Assembly: GCF_001427905.1 (NCBI RefSeq)
Contig: NZ_LMEF01000001.1
Span: forward strand, 496,394-560,393
Source: Flavobacterium sp. Root420
Lineage (GTDB): Bacteria > Bacteroidota > Bacteroidia > Flavobacteriales > Flavobacteriaceae
Direction: 5' to 3'
Length of the DNA stretch: 64,000 nucleotides
Shown here: one piece after another, positions 7,496-17,183 of the stretch
Position numbering within the stretch: position 1 is the stretch's first letter
Layout of the letters: each line of letters starts with the position of its first letter
Notes under the pieces: generated by a model
The model's input: the letters and a program-made list of their open reading frames with translations, nothing else
Told to the model about the DNA's origin: nothing
Databases searched by the model: none
Translations under genes and position numbers: made by a program

Positions 7496-9097
7496 TTATT
7501 TATGGAAATAAACATTATCTATATAAATAGTATGTGTTCCGCTAGGATTTCCTGAATAAATAAGCTGTGCAATATGAGCTCTGGTTGTTAATCCTGTAAA
7601 ATCTGTTAAAGGAATATCTAAACTCACCCAAGATCCTTTTGCAGGAGCCGTAATTTTAATTTCGTGTTCTTTATCATCTCCGCCTCCATTGTACACTCCA
7701 TTAGCACCAAAATCAACTAATTTTATTCTGAATTCTGTAAAATCAGCTGACCATACATCAACATGGAAATGTGTCATCGCAGAAGCATCAATTGTTGCAG
7801 TTGGCTCGATACCCACAAAATTCAAATCGGAATATTTTTTCACTGCATTTCCTGCTACAGCTGTTTCTTCTAAAGTTGCCGCTGACCAATCTGTGCGCCA
7901 TGTTGCAATTGGCACATTTGAATAAGCGTCGCTAAACATTGAGATCACATCTGCCGCCGCTTTTGTTGGCGTTGGTGCTGCAACATTTAATGCTTCTCCA
8001 TTTTTATAGAAATAAATATTATCGATAAAAACGTTTTTGCCTGCAGGAGTTCCAACTAATTTCAATTGGAAAATATCAGCTACTTTAAAGTTTGTCTGAC
8101 TCGTAAATGCTGAAATCGGAATATCAATACTTGTCCATTGGTTTGCAATCAGATCTTTTGTAACTGGTCTTTCGCCATTCGTTTTACTGATTAGAGAAGT
8201 TTCTAATTTTTCTAAATCGGCTGTCCAAACATCAAGATGAATATAATCCATGCCTGAAACATCAACCGTTACATTATCTGCCAATGCAATTCCCTGATAA
8301 TTTAAATTAGTATAATTCAGCATTTTATCGCCATTCAAATCAAATTCTGAATAACCTCCTGATTGGCCCCAATTTGGATAGAAATTAGTTCCGGCCACAT
8401 TTGTATATTTTGAACTATAAATAGAAATCACGTTTCCGGCTGGTCTGTTAGGCGGAGTTGTCGCTGAAGTCGTCGGATTAAGTACAAGCTTAGCCGCAAA
8501 TTGCTCCGTATATTCCGTTGTTTTAATTGCAGCACTTTTTGAAACTACACGAATTGTATAAGTTCCTGCTTCTTTATAAATATAAGAAACCGATTCTCCA
8601 TTATTTGCCGAAACAGGTTCTGGTTTTCCCGTTTCTCCAAAATAAACATCATAAAACAAAGCAAAATCTGCTGTTGCTTTTACAGTAACTTTTTTAGAAA
8701 CTGATATATCATTTGTTATAACCGCTTTTAAATTTTCAGGAGCTCTAAAAGAAACTACAACCTGCTGGGTCACTTCGGTTGTTTTTCCTGAAATTCCCAT
8801 TGCGATGATTTTAGACTGATAAACACCTTCTTTGTAAGTATGAGTTGTTGTTCCACCCGTTCCAAAATAAGCAGACTCCTGAGATCCGTCACCGTAATTA
8901 ATTTTATATTGTGTAACGCCTTCGCCTTTAGGCACAAAAGTAACTTTACCTGAATTGTCCTGTGTTACAGTGGTCAAAGCAGATATATTGGCCGGCGCAC
9001 TTATACCGTCTAAATCAATATTGCTGCTTTCATCGCTTGAACAACCTAGAAATATTGTTAAAACGAAAAGACTTATAATTAAATGTAATTTTTTCAT
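7496..9097 (-). CDS. Surface glycan-binding lipoprotein (SGBP, SusE/F position) with tandem binding modules
   Basis: A 533-residue lipoprotein (MKKLHLIISLFVLTIFLGC, C19) with SSDESS after the cysteine, which fits surface export. Two PKD-like repeats occupy about residues 30-205. Two homologous modules of about 150 residues follow: the first runs from VISIYSSKYTNV to VFIDNIYFYK, the second from VISMFSDAYSNV to IYIDNVYFHK. Both show the jelly-roll carbohydrate-binding pattern (HLDVWTADLE and HVDVWSADFT). There is no catalytic motif. It lies between SusD and the GH16 lipoprotein, the usual place for an SGBP that captures glucan at the surface. Confidence 0.88.
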   Translation of the reverse strand: MKKLHLIISLFVLTIFLGCSSDESSNIDLDGISAPANISALTTVTQDNSGKVTFVPKGEGVTQYKINYGDGSQESAYFGTGGTTTHTYKEGVYQSKIIAMGISGKTTEVTQQVVVSFRAPENLKAVITNDISVSKKVTVKATADFALFYDVYFGETGKPEPVSANNGESVSYIYKEAGTYTIRVVSKSAAIKTTEYTEQFAAKLVLNPTTSATTPPNRPAGNVISIYSSKYTNVAGTNFYPNWGQSGGYSEFDLNGDKMLNYTNLNYQGIALADNVTVDVSGMDYIHLDVWTADLEKLETSLISKTNGERPVTKDLIANQWTSIDIPISAFTSQTNFKVADIFQLKLVGTPAGKNVFIDNIYFYKNGEALNVAAPTPTKAAADVISMFSDAYSNVPIATWRTDWSAATLEETAVAGNAVKKYSDLNFVGIEPTATIDASAMTHFHVDVWSADFTEFRIKLVDFGANGVYNGGGDDKEHEIKITAPAKGSWVSLDIPLTDFTGLTTRAHIAQLIYSGNPSGTHTIYIDNVYFHK

Positions 9098-9109
9098 AAT
9101 AGTGTTTTT

Positions 9110-10609
9110 TTAATATCCAGGGTTTTGTTGCCAGTTTCCGTTTGCAAATTGGATTTCTTCAATTGGAAGTGGAAATAATTCGTTTTTATTTGCTGTAAAA
9201 CCCGGAATTTTTCCAACTGCTTTTCCTGTTCTTACTAAATCAAAGAAACGGTGTCCTTCTCCAAAAAGTTCTACTCTTCTTTCTGCCAAAATAAAATCAG
9301 TCAAGGCTGCACCTGAAACTGAAACATCATGATTGTTGTCTCCAAAAGCACGTCTTCTTACCTGATTCAGATATTCTCTTGCTTTTGCATCATTATTACC
9401 AGCTCGATTGTATGCTTCCGCAGCCATTAATAAAACGTCAGCATAACGGATTGCTCTGTAATTGTTCGGATTTGTAAGGTTCAAATCTCCAGCCGCATTA
9501 GCGCTTCTTTTTCTTGGAAGGTATTTTCTGTTGAAATAACCTGTGTCTTCATTTCCTTTTCCGAAGCTCACGCCTTTACCTCCATCAAATGAAGCATTTG
9601 CTGCAGCCCAGGCCACAATATCCAATATGGCAACATCTTTACGTCTATCACCTACTTCAAAAGCATCGGCACTTTCTTTGGTCGGAATATTAAAACTAAA
9701 CCCAGAAGAAAACAATGGTCCTGAATAGTTACGAATACCACTAAAACCAACAGCAACGTTTCCTTCACTACATTGTAAACAGGTAAAACCAGCACCTTCA
9801 ACATCTGTGTATTGTACTTCAAAAACAGATTCTGTTCCGTTTTCTCCATCTAATTCAAACATGGCATTATAATCTGTCTGCAACGAATATTTTCCAGAAG
9901 TAATTACAGCATCCAAAACTGTTGCAGCTTGTGCAAATTTATTTTGATATAAATACGCTTTTCCTAATAATGCCTGTGCTGCCCCTTTTGTCACTCTTCC
10001 TTTTTGAGATGGCGTTAGAGATAAATTAGCTGCAGCAAAAATTAAATCGGCTTCGATAGAAGCATATACTTCCTGAGCGGACGATCTTGCTACTGTTTTT
10101 TCATCTCCAACTTTAAATCTGACATCTCCTTTCATCGGGATTCCACCAAACCATTTCACTAACTCAAACTGGTAATATGCTCTTAGAAAACGTGTTTCTG
10201 CAATTAGCTGGTTTTTTCCCTCAAAATCTGTTTTATCTTTAAATTCAAGAATATAGTTGGCTCTTTGAACTCCTGCAAACATCCAATTCCAGATATCTCT
10301 TAAATTGCTGTTTACCGGTGTGTGAATCATATCGTCTATTTGCTGAAAACCAATTACGTCTGTAGGGCTTTCTCCTCCACATAAAGTATTGTCTGAAGCA
10401 ATTTCTCCCAACAAAACATTTACATATGAAGATTGCAGCAAATCATAAGTAGCAACTAAGGCATCATCATAGTCTTCTTTTGAATTGAAATAATTTTCAG
10501 AATCTATAGAATACTTCGGTTTTGGACTTACAAATTCATCTGAACAAGAAATACTTATTGTTGAGAACAGTGTAAGTGTTATAATGGTTGTGATTAAATA
10601 TTTTTTCAT
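9110..10609 (-). CDS. SusD/RagB family nutrient-binding lipoprotein
   Basis: A 499-residue lipoprotein with lipobox STISISC (C22). The SusD pattern is clear: an N-terminal helical segment with NYFNSKEDYDDALVATYDLL, TPR-like helices around LIAETRFLRAYYQFELVKWFGGIP, and the C-terminal ERRVELFGEGHRFFDLVRTG, ending in NGNWQQNPGY. SusD proteins form a lid over their SusC partner and bind the glycan. It follows susC by 11 bases, so the two are translated from one message. Confidence 0.95.
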   Translation of the reverse strand: MKKYLITTIITLTLFSTISISCSDEFVSPKPKYSIDSENYFNSKEDYDDALVATYDLLQSSYVNVLLGEIASDNTLCGGESPTDVIGFQQIDDMIHTPVNSNLRDIWNWMFAGVQRANYILEFKDKTDFEGKNQLIAETRFLRAYYQFELVKWFGGIPMKGDVRFKVGDEKTVARSSAQEVYASIEADLIFAAANLSLTPSQKGRVTKGAAQALLGKAYLYQNKFAQAATVLDAVITSGKYSLQTDYNAMFELDGENGTESVFEVQYTDVEGAGFTCLQCSEGNVAVGFSGIRNYSGPLFSSGFSFNIPTKESADAFEVGDRRKDVAILDIVAWAAANASFDGGKGVSFGKGNEDTGYFNRKYLPRKRSANAAGDLNLTNPNNYRAIRYADVLLMAAEAYNRAGNNDAKAREYLNQVRRRAFGDNNHDVSVSGAALTDFILAERRVELFGEGHRFFDLVRTGKAVGKIPGFTANKNELFPLPIEEIQFANGNWQQNPGY

Positions 10610-10620
10610 TTTTATTGAAA

Positions 10621-13600
10621 TTAAAAATTAATGTTTAAACCCAATAAATAGGTTCTTGGAACTGGATAAAACCCATAGTCAATTCCGGCACCAATTGGTG
10701 ATTGAGAAACGCCATCCTGATTTGTAGGTCCTGCTGAAGAGCCCGGATCAAAGCCTTTATATTTGGTAAATGTGTATAGATTATTTACTCCTGCATAAAG
10801 TCTTAGTTTAGTAATTCCTGCTTTTTGACTTACATTGGGGTTAAGTGTATATCCCAATTGTATGTTTTGAATTCTGAAATATGAAGCATCTTCTACAAAA
10901 TAATCTGAAAGTACGTTGTTTGCCGTTGCTCCTGTAGTTACACGAGGTACAGTAGTACTTGTTCCATCGCCTGTCCATCTGTCTAAAACATAATCTAAGC
11001 GATTGGCATCAGAAAGTACTCTTTCGTAATTACGCACCATATCATTTCCTACTGAAGCAAAACTGTAAAGTGCAAAATCAAGATTTTTATAATTTAACTG
11101 AAAATTGAATCCCATTGTAGCTTCAGGAATCGGATCTCCGATATTGGTTTTATCTTTGGTATCAATTACACCATCTCCATTTAAATCTACATAACGAATA
11201 TCGCCGGGTGCAGCATTTGCCCCTAAAGCTAATTGTGATGGATGAGCATCAACTTCTGCCTGATTCTGAAATAATCCATCTGTTTTGTAACCGTAAAAAT
11301 AGCCTATTGGTTTTCCGGCTTCCATACGTGAAGCCGCTGGTTGCCCTACCCCAAAACCGCCTTGTTCAATAATTCCGGTTCCATTGTTTACTTCTAACAC
11401 TTCATTTTTAATAAAGGTTATATTATAACCTACACTCATGCTAAAAGAATCTGAAAACTTCTCCTTGTAATCAATCGCAAATTCAAAACCTGAATTTCTA
11501 ACCGAACCTGCATTTAATGTGGGAGCACTTGCGCCCGGAGCACCAATTCCTATAATTCCTGAAACCGGAATATTGGGTATCAAAAGATCATTTCTGGTAT
11601 CTATAAAATAATCGGCTACTACAGACACTTTATCATTGAATAATCTTAAATCTAAACCAACATCAAACTTCTTAGCTTCTTCCCATTTCAAATCAGGATT
11701 AGGGATTTGTCCTGTTGCTTTTCCGCTTGTTAAATTACCATCAAATACATAAGTAGCTTCTCCCGTTAAGAGTGACAAGTAACCATTGTTAGGAATTTGA
11801 TCATTTCCTAAAGTACCATAACTGGCTCTGAATTTTAAGAAGTTTACTGTTTTAGATTCTCCGAAGAAACCTTCGTCAGAAACTACCCATCCAGCAGTAA
11901 ATGATGGAAAATATCCTACTTTATTTCCCGGACCAAATTTTGTAGAGGAATCACGTCTGATCATTGCTGATAAAAGATACTTTCCTTTATAATCGTATTG
12001 GGCTCTTCCAAAATAAGAAAGCCTTCTTTGGTCGTAAACATAACCACCGGTATTTAATGCCGTTGGTAATCCTCTGGTTAAGGAAAGATCTGCATATTCC
12101 CATGAATTATTAGGTACATCAAATCCTGTTGCATTAGCTGAATTTCCCCATGTTTTAAAAATAGTATTTCCTAATGTAGCAGTGATATTATGGTTCTCTG
12201 CTATTTTTGCGGTATACGTTCCGTAAATATCAAACGAATAATCATTGTCATTTGTGGCAGTTTGTGTTACAGAACTTCTTTGTACATCAAAAACTTTTCC
12301 GCCATAACTGATTTGTTTTCCAAAAGTTTTCCCTTCGCTGTTTGAAGTATTAAATCCTATAGAACTTGATAAAACAAATCCTTTGAAAATTTTATAATCA
12401 AAACCAAAATTACCATTCAGTTTTTTAAAATTATAATCGTTGTAAGTGTTCGCGAGCTGTGCTAACGGATTTATAATTTCTGTTCCCAATCCTGTTGTGC
12501 TTGGCACCAAAGTAAAATCGCCATTTGCATCATACGGAGCAATAGTTGCCGGTACGTTTAAGGCATTAAATAATACAGATCCTAATCCGTTTTCGTTGAT
12601 TGATTTTCTATTAAAATAAGTATAAATTACATTTGTTTTTATTTTGAATTTATCACTTAGATCAGCACCTAAAGCGATTCTGGCTGTATTTCTTAAAAAG
12701 CCTGATTTATCCTGACCCACGATACCTTCCTGATCCAAATGCGAACCACTTATAGCATAGGTAATCTTTTCAGATCCTCCGGAGATTGTTAAATCAGTAT
12801 TTAAAATTGGAACGCCTGTACCCAAAACTTCTTTTTGCCAATCAGTTCCTTTTCCTAAACCACTTACGTTTGGATAAGGAAGTGCTTTTCCGCCATTTGC
12901 ATAACTTTCATTTAATAATAAAGCATATTCAGTAGCGTTCAACATTGGTAATTTTCTTGAAGCTTCCTGAAATCCTGAATAACTATTAAGAGAGATTTTT
13001 GTTTTTGAATTTTTCTTTCCCATTTTAGTGGTAATCAAAATGATTCCGTTTGCACCAATTGTTCCGTAAATGGCAGCTTGGGCATCTTTTAAAACAGTAA
13101 TCGTTTCAATATCATTTGGATTTAATAAACTTAGGTCTCCTACATAACCATCAATAATAGCTTGAGGACCATTTTCTCCATTGGTTGCGATACCACGAAT
13201 ACGAATATCCAGTTTTGCACCCGGCGCTCCGGATTGTGTAGTCACATTTACTCCGGAAACAGTTCCCTGCAAAGCTTGTTCTACTTTAATAGGTTTTAAA
13301 ATGTCAAGCGTTTTGCTGTCAACTACCGAAACTGCTCCGGTTACTTCTCTTTTCTTTTGAGTTCCATAACCAATCACAACGACTTCATCAAGAGATCTCG
13401 CATCGTCGCTCATTTTAACTGTTATGTTAGTTCCGGAAACGGCAACTTCCTGCGTTTTAAAACCGATATAACTGAAAACAATTAGAGTCCCTTTTGGAAC
13501 TCCTAATAATTTAAAAGAGCCATCAAAGTCTGTGGTTGTACTTTGTGAAGAACTTTTAACTTTTACATTCACGCCCGGCAGTGATAATCCCGAGCCATCT

Positions 13601-13686
13601 AGTACAGTTCCGCTAACATCAAAAGTCTGCGAAAATGCAAAAGATGTAAACAGTAATAGTACGGTTAGTAATAATTTTGATTTCAT
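10621..13686 (-). CDS. SusC/RagA family TonB-dependent outer-membrane transporter
   Basis: A 1021-residue protein with a signal peptide ending FAFSQ. Next comes a carboxypeptidase-D-like regulatory domain (about 22-105, with FDVSGTVLDGSGLSLPGVNV). The plug domain follows (LDEVVVIGYGTQKKREVTGA, IDGYVGDLSLLNPNDIETIT, VLKDAQAAIYG), then a 22-strand barrel. It ends with a C-terminal aromatic residue after LGLNI. Together with SusD it imports oligosaccharides using TonB energy. It is the first gene of the operon; 241 bases separate it from the regulator gene upstream. Confidence 0.96.
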   Translation of the reverse strand: MKSKLLLTVLLLFTSFAFSQTFDVSGTVLDGSGLSLPGVNVKVKSSSQSTTTDFDGSFKLLGVPKGTLIVFSYIGFKTQEVAVSGTNITVKMSDDARSLDEVVVIGYGTQKKREVTGAVSVVDSKTLDILKPIKVEQALQGTVSGVNVTTQSGAPGAKLDIRIRGIATNGENGPQAIIDGYVGDLSLLNPNDIETITVLKDAQAAIYGTIGANGIILITTKMGKKNSKTKISLNSYSGFQEASRKLPMLNATEYALLLNESYANGGKALPYPNVSGLGKGTDWQKEVLGTGVPILNTDLTISGGSEKITYAISGSHLDQEGIVGQDKSGFLRNTARIALGADLSDKFKIKTNVIYTYFNRKSINENGLGSVLFNALNVPATIAPYDANGDFTLVPSTTGLGTEIINPLAQLANTYNDYNFKKLNGNFGFDYKIFKGFVLSSSIGFNTSNSEGKTFGKQISYGGKVFDVQRSSVTQTATNDNDYSFDIYGTYTAKIAENHNITATLGNTIFKTWGNSANATGFDVPNNSWEYADLSLTRGLPTALNTGGYVYDQRRLSYFGRAQYDYKGKYLLSAMIRRDSSTKFGPGNKVGYFPSFTAGWVVSDEGFFGESKTVNFLKFRASYGTLGNDQIPNNGYLSLLTGEATYVFDGNLTSGKATGQIPNPDLKWEEAKKFDVGLDLRLFNDKVSVVADYFIDTRNDLLIPNIPVSGIIGIGAPGASAPTLNAGSVRNSGFEFAIDYKEKFSDSFSMSVGYNITFIKNEVLEVNNGTGIIEQGGFGVGQPAASRMEAGKPIGYFYGYKTDGLFQNQAEVDAHPSQLALGANAAPGDIRYVDLNGDGVIDTKDKTNIGDPIPEATMGFNFQLNYKNLDFALYSFASVGNDMVRNYERVLSDANRLDYVLDRWTGDGTSTTVPRVTTGATANNVLSDYFVEDASYFRIQNIQLGYTLNPNVSQKAGITKLRLYAGVNNLYTFTKYKGFDPGSSAGPTNQDGVSQSPIGAGIDYGFYPVPRTYLLGLNINF

Positions 13687-13760
13687 AATTAGTTAGTTTT
13701 TATTGAAAGCTAAATTTATCCGATCCAATTAGGAAAACGCTAAAATTAACCTCAACAAAA
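13687..13760 (-). promoter_or_regulatory. Probable promoter region of the glucan operon
   Basis: Read on the minus strand, TAAATTTA (13718-13711) is one base from the TAnnTTTG -7 consensus and lies 25 bases before the susC start. No good -33 TTTG is present at the right spacing, which would fit a promoter needing an activator. The binding site of the regulator is not recognisable by eye. Confidence 0.35.
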
Positions 13761-13927
13761 AACATACATCATAAAAAAACAATACGTTAATTCAATATAT
13801 CTTAAAATACAGCTTGATTTAACTATAAATTCAGAATGTTAATTTTTTTAACAAAAACATTACAAAAGCTCAATAAAACGTTAATGTTGAGGTAATGTAT
13901 AGTTTTTTGAAGTCATTTTAGGATTCC

Positions 13928-16729
13928 CTATACAGCCATAATATATTCGACTAAACCGATTTCGTGCTGCAAATCCATTTTTTTACGTAAACGATATCTT
14001 TTTATCTCAACGCTTCGAACCGAAATATTGAATAAAGGAGCGATTTCTTTAGAAGAAAGATTTAATCGTAAATACGCACAAAGACGCAAATCGTTTGGAG
14101 TAAGTAAAGGATGTAATTGTTTGATTCTTTTTAAGAAATCTTTATCTGCGTTGTCAAAAGCTTCTTTAAAAACATTCCAGGAATCTTCTTCAGTAATATT
14201 TTTATTAATCGTACTAATTACAGATTTGATATTATTACTATCATTTTGATTCGTTTTCTTCAAGTCTTCTTTTATAAAAGCCAATAATTCATTTTTGCTA
14301 TTCAAACTCATGGTTGAAACTGCCAATTCACGATTTTTTGTATCAACATCCTGAGAAAGCTGTTCGTTTCTAAGCTTCATTAATTGACGTTCATTTTCTA
14401 ATTCTTTTATTTCAAGCAAAAGATTATTCTCTTCAATTAATTTCTCTTTTTGTTTGTGATAATAATTTCTGTAAGCTTTATTGATAAAATAGGCCATTAT
14501 TAGCATCAGTAAAAAATAAATAAACCATGCCAAATTGGTCAAATACCAAGGCTTTAAAATTACAAATGTATAGGTAGCTGTATTTTGTAAAATCGTATTG
14601 GCGTAGCGCGCCCTTACTTTAAAGGTATATTTTCCGGGAGATAAATTTTTAAAATTCACAGTGGCTTTGGTACTCCACTCGCTCCAGTTATCTTGAAATC
14701 CCTCTAATAAATATTGATATTCAGAATTGATGTACTTGTTGTATTCGGGAACGGTATAATTTAAAGTGATATTATTTTCATTTGAATGAAAACTTCCCTC
14801 TTTTTGAATTTCAACATTATTCAGCGTTTCATTTTGCTTGTTAATTGCAACATCAGTAATGAAAACAGTGTAATTTTTAAAACTTAAATCATCAATATTT
14901 AAGGTGTAATAACCATCAGTTGTGCCAATTAAGTATGTCGATTTTGAAATTTGGGTAATATTCTCATAACCCAGCATCGAATTGGTTAAGGAAGATGGAA
15001 TCGGAATTACATTTTGCTTTAATTGATTGCTTAGTTTACCTGCCGAGAAATAATGAATATAATTTTTGGAGAATAACCAGATTTTATTCGAATTGTCGAC
15101 AATTAATTTACCTGAAGTATATTCATCTTTCTCGAAAATAGAACTCAGTAAATTATCTTTTTCGAAGAGTTTCGTTTTTGGATTTAACTTAAAAATCCCC
15201 CCTTTATAAGCATAATAAATCTGATTATTGAATTTAGTCAAACTTGCATTATTTCCTTTCTGCGGAGATTTATACGTATAAAACCCGTGTGTTTTTAATA
15301 ACGATTTATCTAATTTCAGCCTAAAAATTCCTTTATATTCATGGCTTACATAAACATCTAAATTGTTTGTAATTTCAAAATATCTTGAAGAATAATCAAA
15401 ACCTTTGATCTTATTTTTGAAAACCCATTGATTGTTTATTTTTTCGAGAACCGATATTCCGTAATAATTCCCCTGAAGCAATTGATTTTTAGTATTCGGA
15501 ACAGGTTCAAACTTCCAGGTTCCTGAAGAAGGAAATATATTTCTCGCCGAATCATTTGTGACAATAAAAGTTCCCGAATCATGTCCACAAAAAAGGGTAT
15601 TATCATATACAAAAAGTGACCAAACCTGCCCTTTTGTACCATTTATAAATTTAAACTCTCCATTATTTTGGTTAGGTTTACAAAACAATCCCTGATTTGT
15701 TCCAACATACAGTCTTCCATTAAAATTTGCAGATGCATAAACGGTTCCCAAAACTCCGGAATCATCTGTAAAACTGTGGACTGGTGAATTAATATTAATA
15801 CAATTGATTCCGTTATCCAATCCGGCCCATAAATTTTGATCTTTATCTTCAAAAAGCGATAAGGCGGTATTATTACTCAAACCTTTACTTTGAGTAATAT
15901 GGTATTTTAGTTTTCCTTTATCTGATAAAATAAAAATTCCGTTAGAAACCGTTCCCAAAGCAAAACTTCCGTCCTGTAGCAACTGACTGCTATAGACGAA
16001 ACTGGACTTTAATTCGGCGTCAACATCTGTTGCAAATCGGGTTAAAGTATTCCCAACTAATTTATAAATACCATCCAATTGTGTTTGAATCAGCAAGCCA
16101 TCATCTGTTGTAAAAACATTCACAATAGTAAATTTCTTGAGAAATGGATCATCTGAAACTAATTTTGCTTTTCCGCTTTCAATTTCAAAAAGCCCTTCTT
16201 TTATGGTTTGAAAATAGATGGCGTTTTTTGGTGCAAATGATTTTATAACACCATTCTTCGGTCCAATAATTTTAAACTTTCCTGTTTTAGTATCGTAAAT
16301 ATAAATTCGGTTTAAAGATTGAAACAAAATCCACTGATCGTATTTCAGGATATTCCAAAACTGCTCGTCGTCTAATATTTTACTTTTGATCGAGTCGCTA
16401 AGCGAAGTATATTTTAGTTTGCCATTAGTTTGCCTGGTCCAGAAACCAAAACTCATATAAGAACCCGTATAAATTTTGTTCCCAATTACTTTTGCCGAAC
16501 GAATAATCGTTTCATTTGGAGCCTTATATAATTGCCAGGTTGTTCCATTATATTCTAAAAGACCATCATTATTGGCAAAATATAAATAGTTCTGATCATC
16601 CTGGGAAATCATCCAACTTTGGTTTCCGGCGCCATATACAGCAGAAGAATATTTTACGATTGGCGGAAACTCCTGTGAAAACAGGAAAAAACTCACCAAA
16701 AAGAATAGAGCAGATAGTTTTGTTTTCAA
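13928..16729 (-). CDS. Transmembrane one-component regulator: beta-propeller sensor, Y_Y_Y domain and LuxR-type HTH
   Basis: A 933-residue protein with a signal peptide (ALFFLVSFFLFS). A long beta-propeller sensor region covers about residues 20-610, with repeats such as LYFANNDGLLEYNG and LWAGLDNGINCININS. The Y_Y_Y domain is at about 655-720 (YQYLLEGFQDNWSEWS, then KYTFKVRARYA). One membrane helix follows at about 732-752, then a cytoplasmic coiled coil (about 760-815) and a C-terminal helix-turn-helix (LNLSSKEIAPLFNISVRSVE). There is no histidine kinase or receiver domain. The layout implies a sensor of periplasmic oligosaccharide that acts on DNA from the membrane. Its place beside susC points to control of the laminarin operon. 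Confidence 0.88.
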   Translation of the reverse strand: MKTKLSALFFLVSFFLFSQEFPPIVKYSSAVYGAGNQSWMISQDDQNYLYFANNDGLLEYNGTTWQLYKAPNETIIRSAKVIGNKIYTGSYMSFGFWTRQTNGKLKYTSLSDSIKSKILDDEQFWNILKYDQWILFQSLNRIYIYDTKTGKFKIIGPKNGVIKSFAPKNAIYFQTIKEGLFEIESGKAKLVSDDPFLKKFTIVNVFTTDDGLLIQTQLDGIYKLVGNTLTRFATDVDAELKSSFVYSSQLLQDGSFALGTVSNGIFILSDKGKLKYHITQSKGLSNNTALSLFEDKDQNLWAGLDNGINCININSPVHSFTDDSGVLGTVYASANFNGRLYVGTNQGLFCKPNQNNGEFKFINGTKGQVWSLFVYDNTLFCGHDSGTFIVTNDSARNIFPSSGTWKFEPVPNTKNQLLQGNYYGISVLEKINNQWVFKNKIKGFDYSSRYFEITNNLDVYVSHEYKGIFRLKLDKSLLKTHGFYTYKSPQKGNNASLTKFNNQIYYAYKGGIFKLNPKTKLFEKDNLLSSIFEKDEYTSGKLIVDNSNKIWLFSKNYIHYFSAGKLSNQLKQNVIPIPSSLTNSMLGYENITQISKSTYLIGTTDGYYTLNIDDLSFKNYTVFITDVAINKQNETLNNVEIQKEGSFHSNENNITLNYTVPEYNKYINSEYQYLLEGFQDNWSEWSTKATVNFKNLSPGKYTFKVRARYANTILQNTATYTFVILKPWYLTNLAWFIYFLLMLIMAYFINKAYRNYYHKQKEKLIEENNLLLEIKELENERQLMKLRNEQLSQDVDTKNRELAVSTMSLNSKNELLAFIKEDLKKTNQNDSNNIKSVISTINKNITEEDSWNVFKEAFDNADKDFLKRIKQLHPLLTPNDLRLCAYLRLNLSSKEIAPLFNISVRSVEIKRYRLRKKMDLQHEIGLVEYIMAV

Positions 16730-16848
16730 AATTACGATTGGTATTGATTATTATAAAAACAGTTCTAAAATAGCTTATTTTGTATTGAAAATACAAGTAT
16801 TTAGTGAATAAGATTTAGTATAGTAAATTTGCATCCCTCCTATTCTAA

Positions 16849-16962
16849 CATAGCCCACGGTTTCAACCGTGGAACGGATTGTGATAATCTGTTGTGATAA
16901 TATATTGTGATAATACATTGGGATAATACATTGCGCTCCCACGGTTGAAACCGTGGGCTATG
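16849..16962. repeat. REP-like element: 24-bp perfect inverted repeats flanking four 13-bp tandem repeats
   Basis: The left arm (16849-16872, CATAGCCCACGG then TTTCAACCGTGG) is the exact reverse complement of the right arm (16939-16962). Each arm is itself a hairpin, CCACGGTT-TC-AACCGTGG. Between them are four head-to-tail copies of GTGATAATACATT or a variant (16881-16932). Paired inverted hairpins of this kind resemble REP/BIME elements mobilised by RAYT (TnpA-REP) transposases. No transposase gene is in the window. Confidence 0.85.
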
Positions 16963-16989
16963 TTTAATAGCAAGTCTCCAAAGCTTTTC

Positions 16990-17076
16990 ACGCAGATTTA
17001 AAAAGATCTAAGTAGATGAGCGCAGATTATTTATTTTAAATTTAAATCTGCTTAAATCTGCAAAATCTGCCTGAAA
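16990..17076. repeat. Degenerate inverted repeat (GCAGATTT / AAATCTGC family)
   Basis: CGCAGATTTAAAAAGATCTA on the left is mirrored on the right by three copies of AAATCTGC or a near variant (17045-17070). It is of the same general style as the repeats at 25150, 49844 and 61575. Confidence 0.55.
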
Positions 17077-17175
17077 CAAAAATTATTGACAAATTTGACT
17101 TTTAATGAATTACACTCTACGCAATTAGTTAAAATTTGGAACAATCTCATTAGCAAAACACAATTCAAAATTGAT

Positions 17176-17183
17176 TACTTTTG
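17176..17183 (+). promoter_or_regulatory. -7 box (TACTTTTG) upstream of uvrA
   Basis: TACTTTTG fits TAnnTTTG. Transcription starting about seven bases after it would begin near 17190, leaving a 12-base leader before the ATG at 17202 and making the ATG at 17190 unlikely. No good -33 box is present. Confidence 0.45.

Noticed and set aside
16881..16932. Possible CRISPR array in the 13-bp tandem repeats
   Set aside because: The repeats follow one another directly with no spacers, and no cas genes are present.
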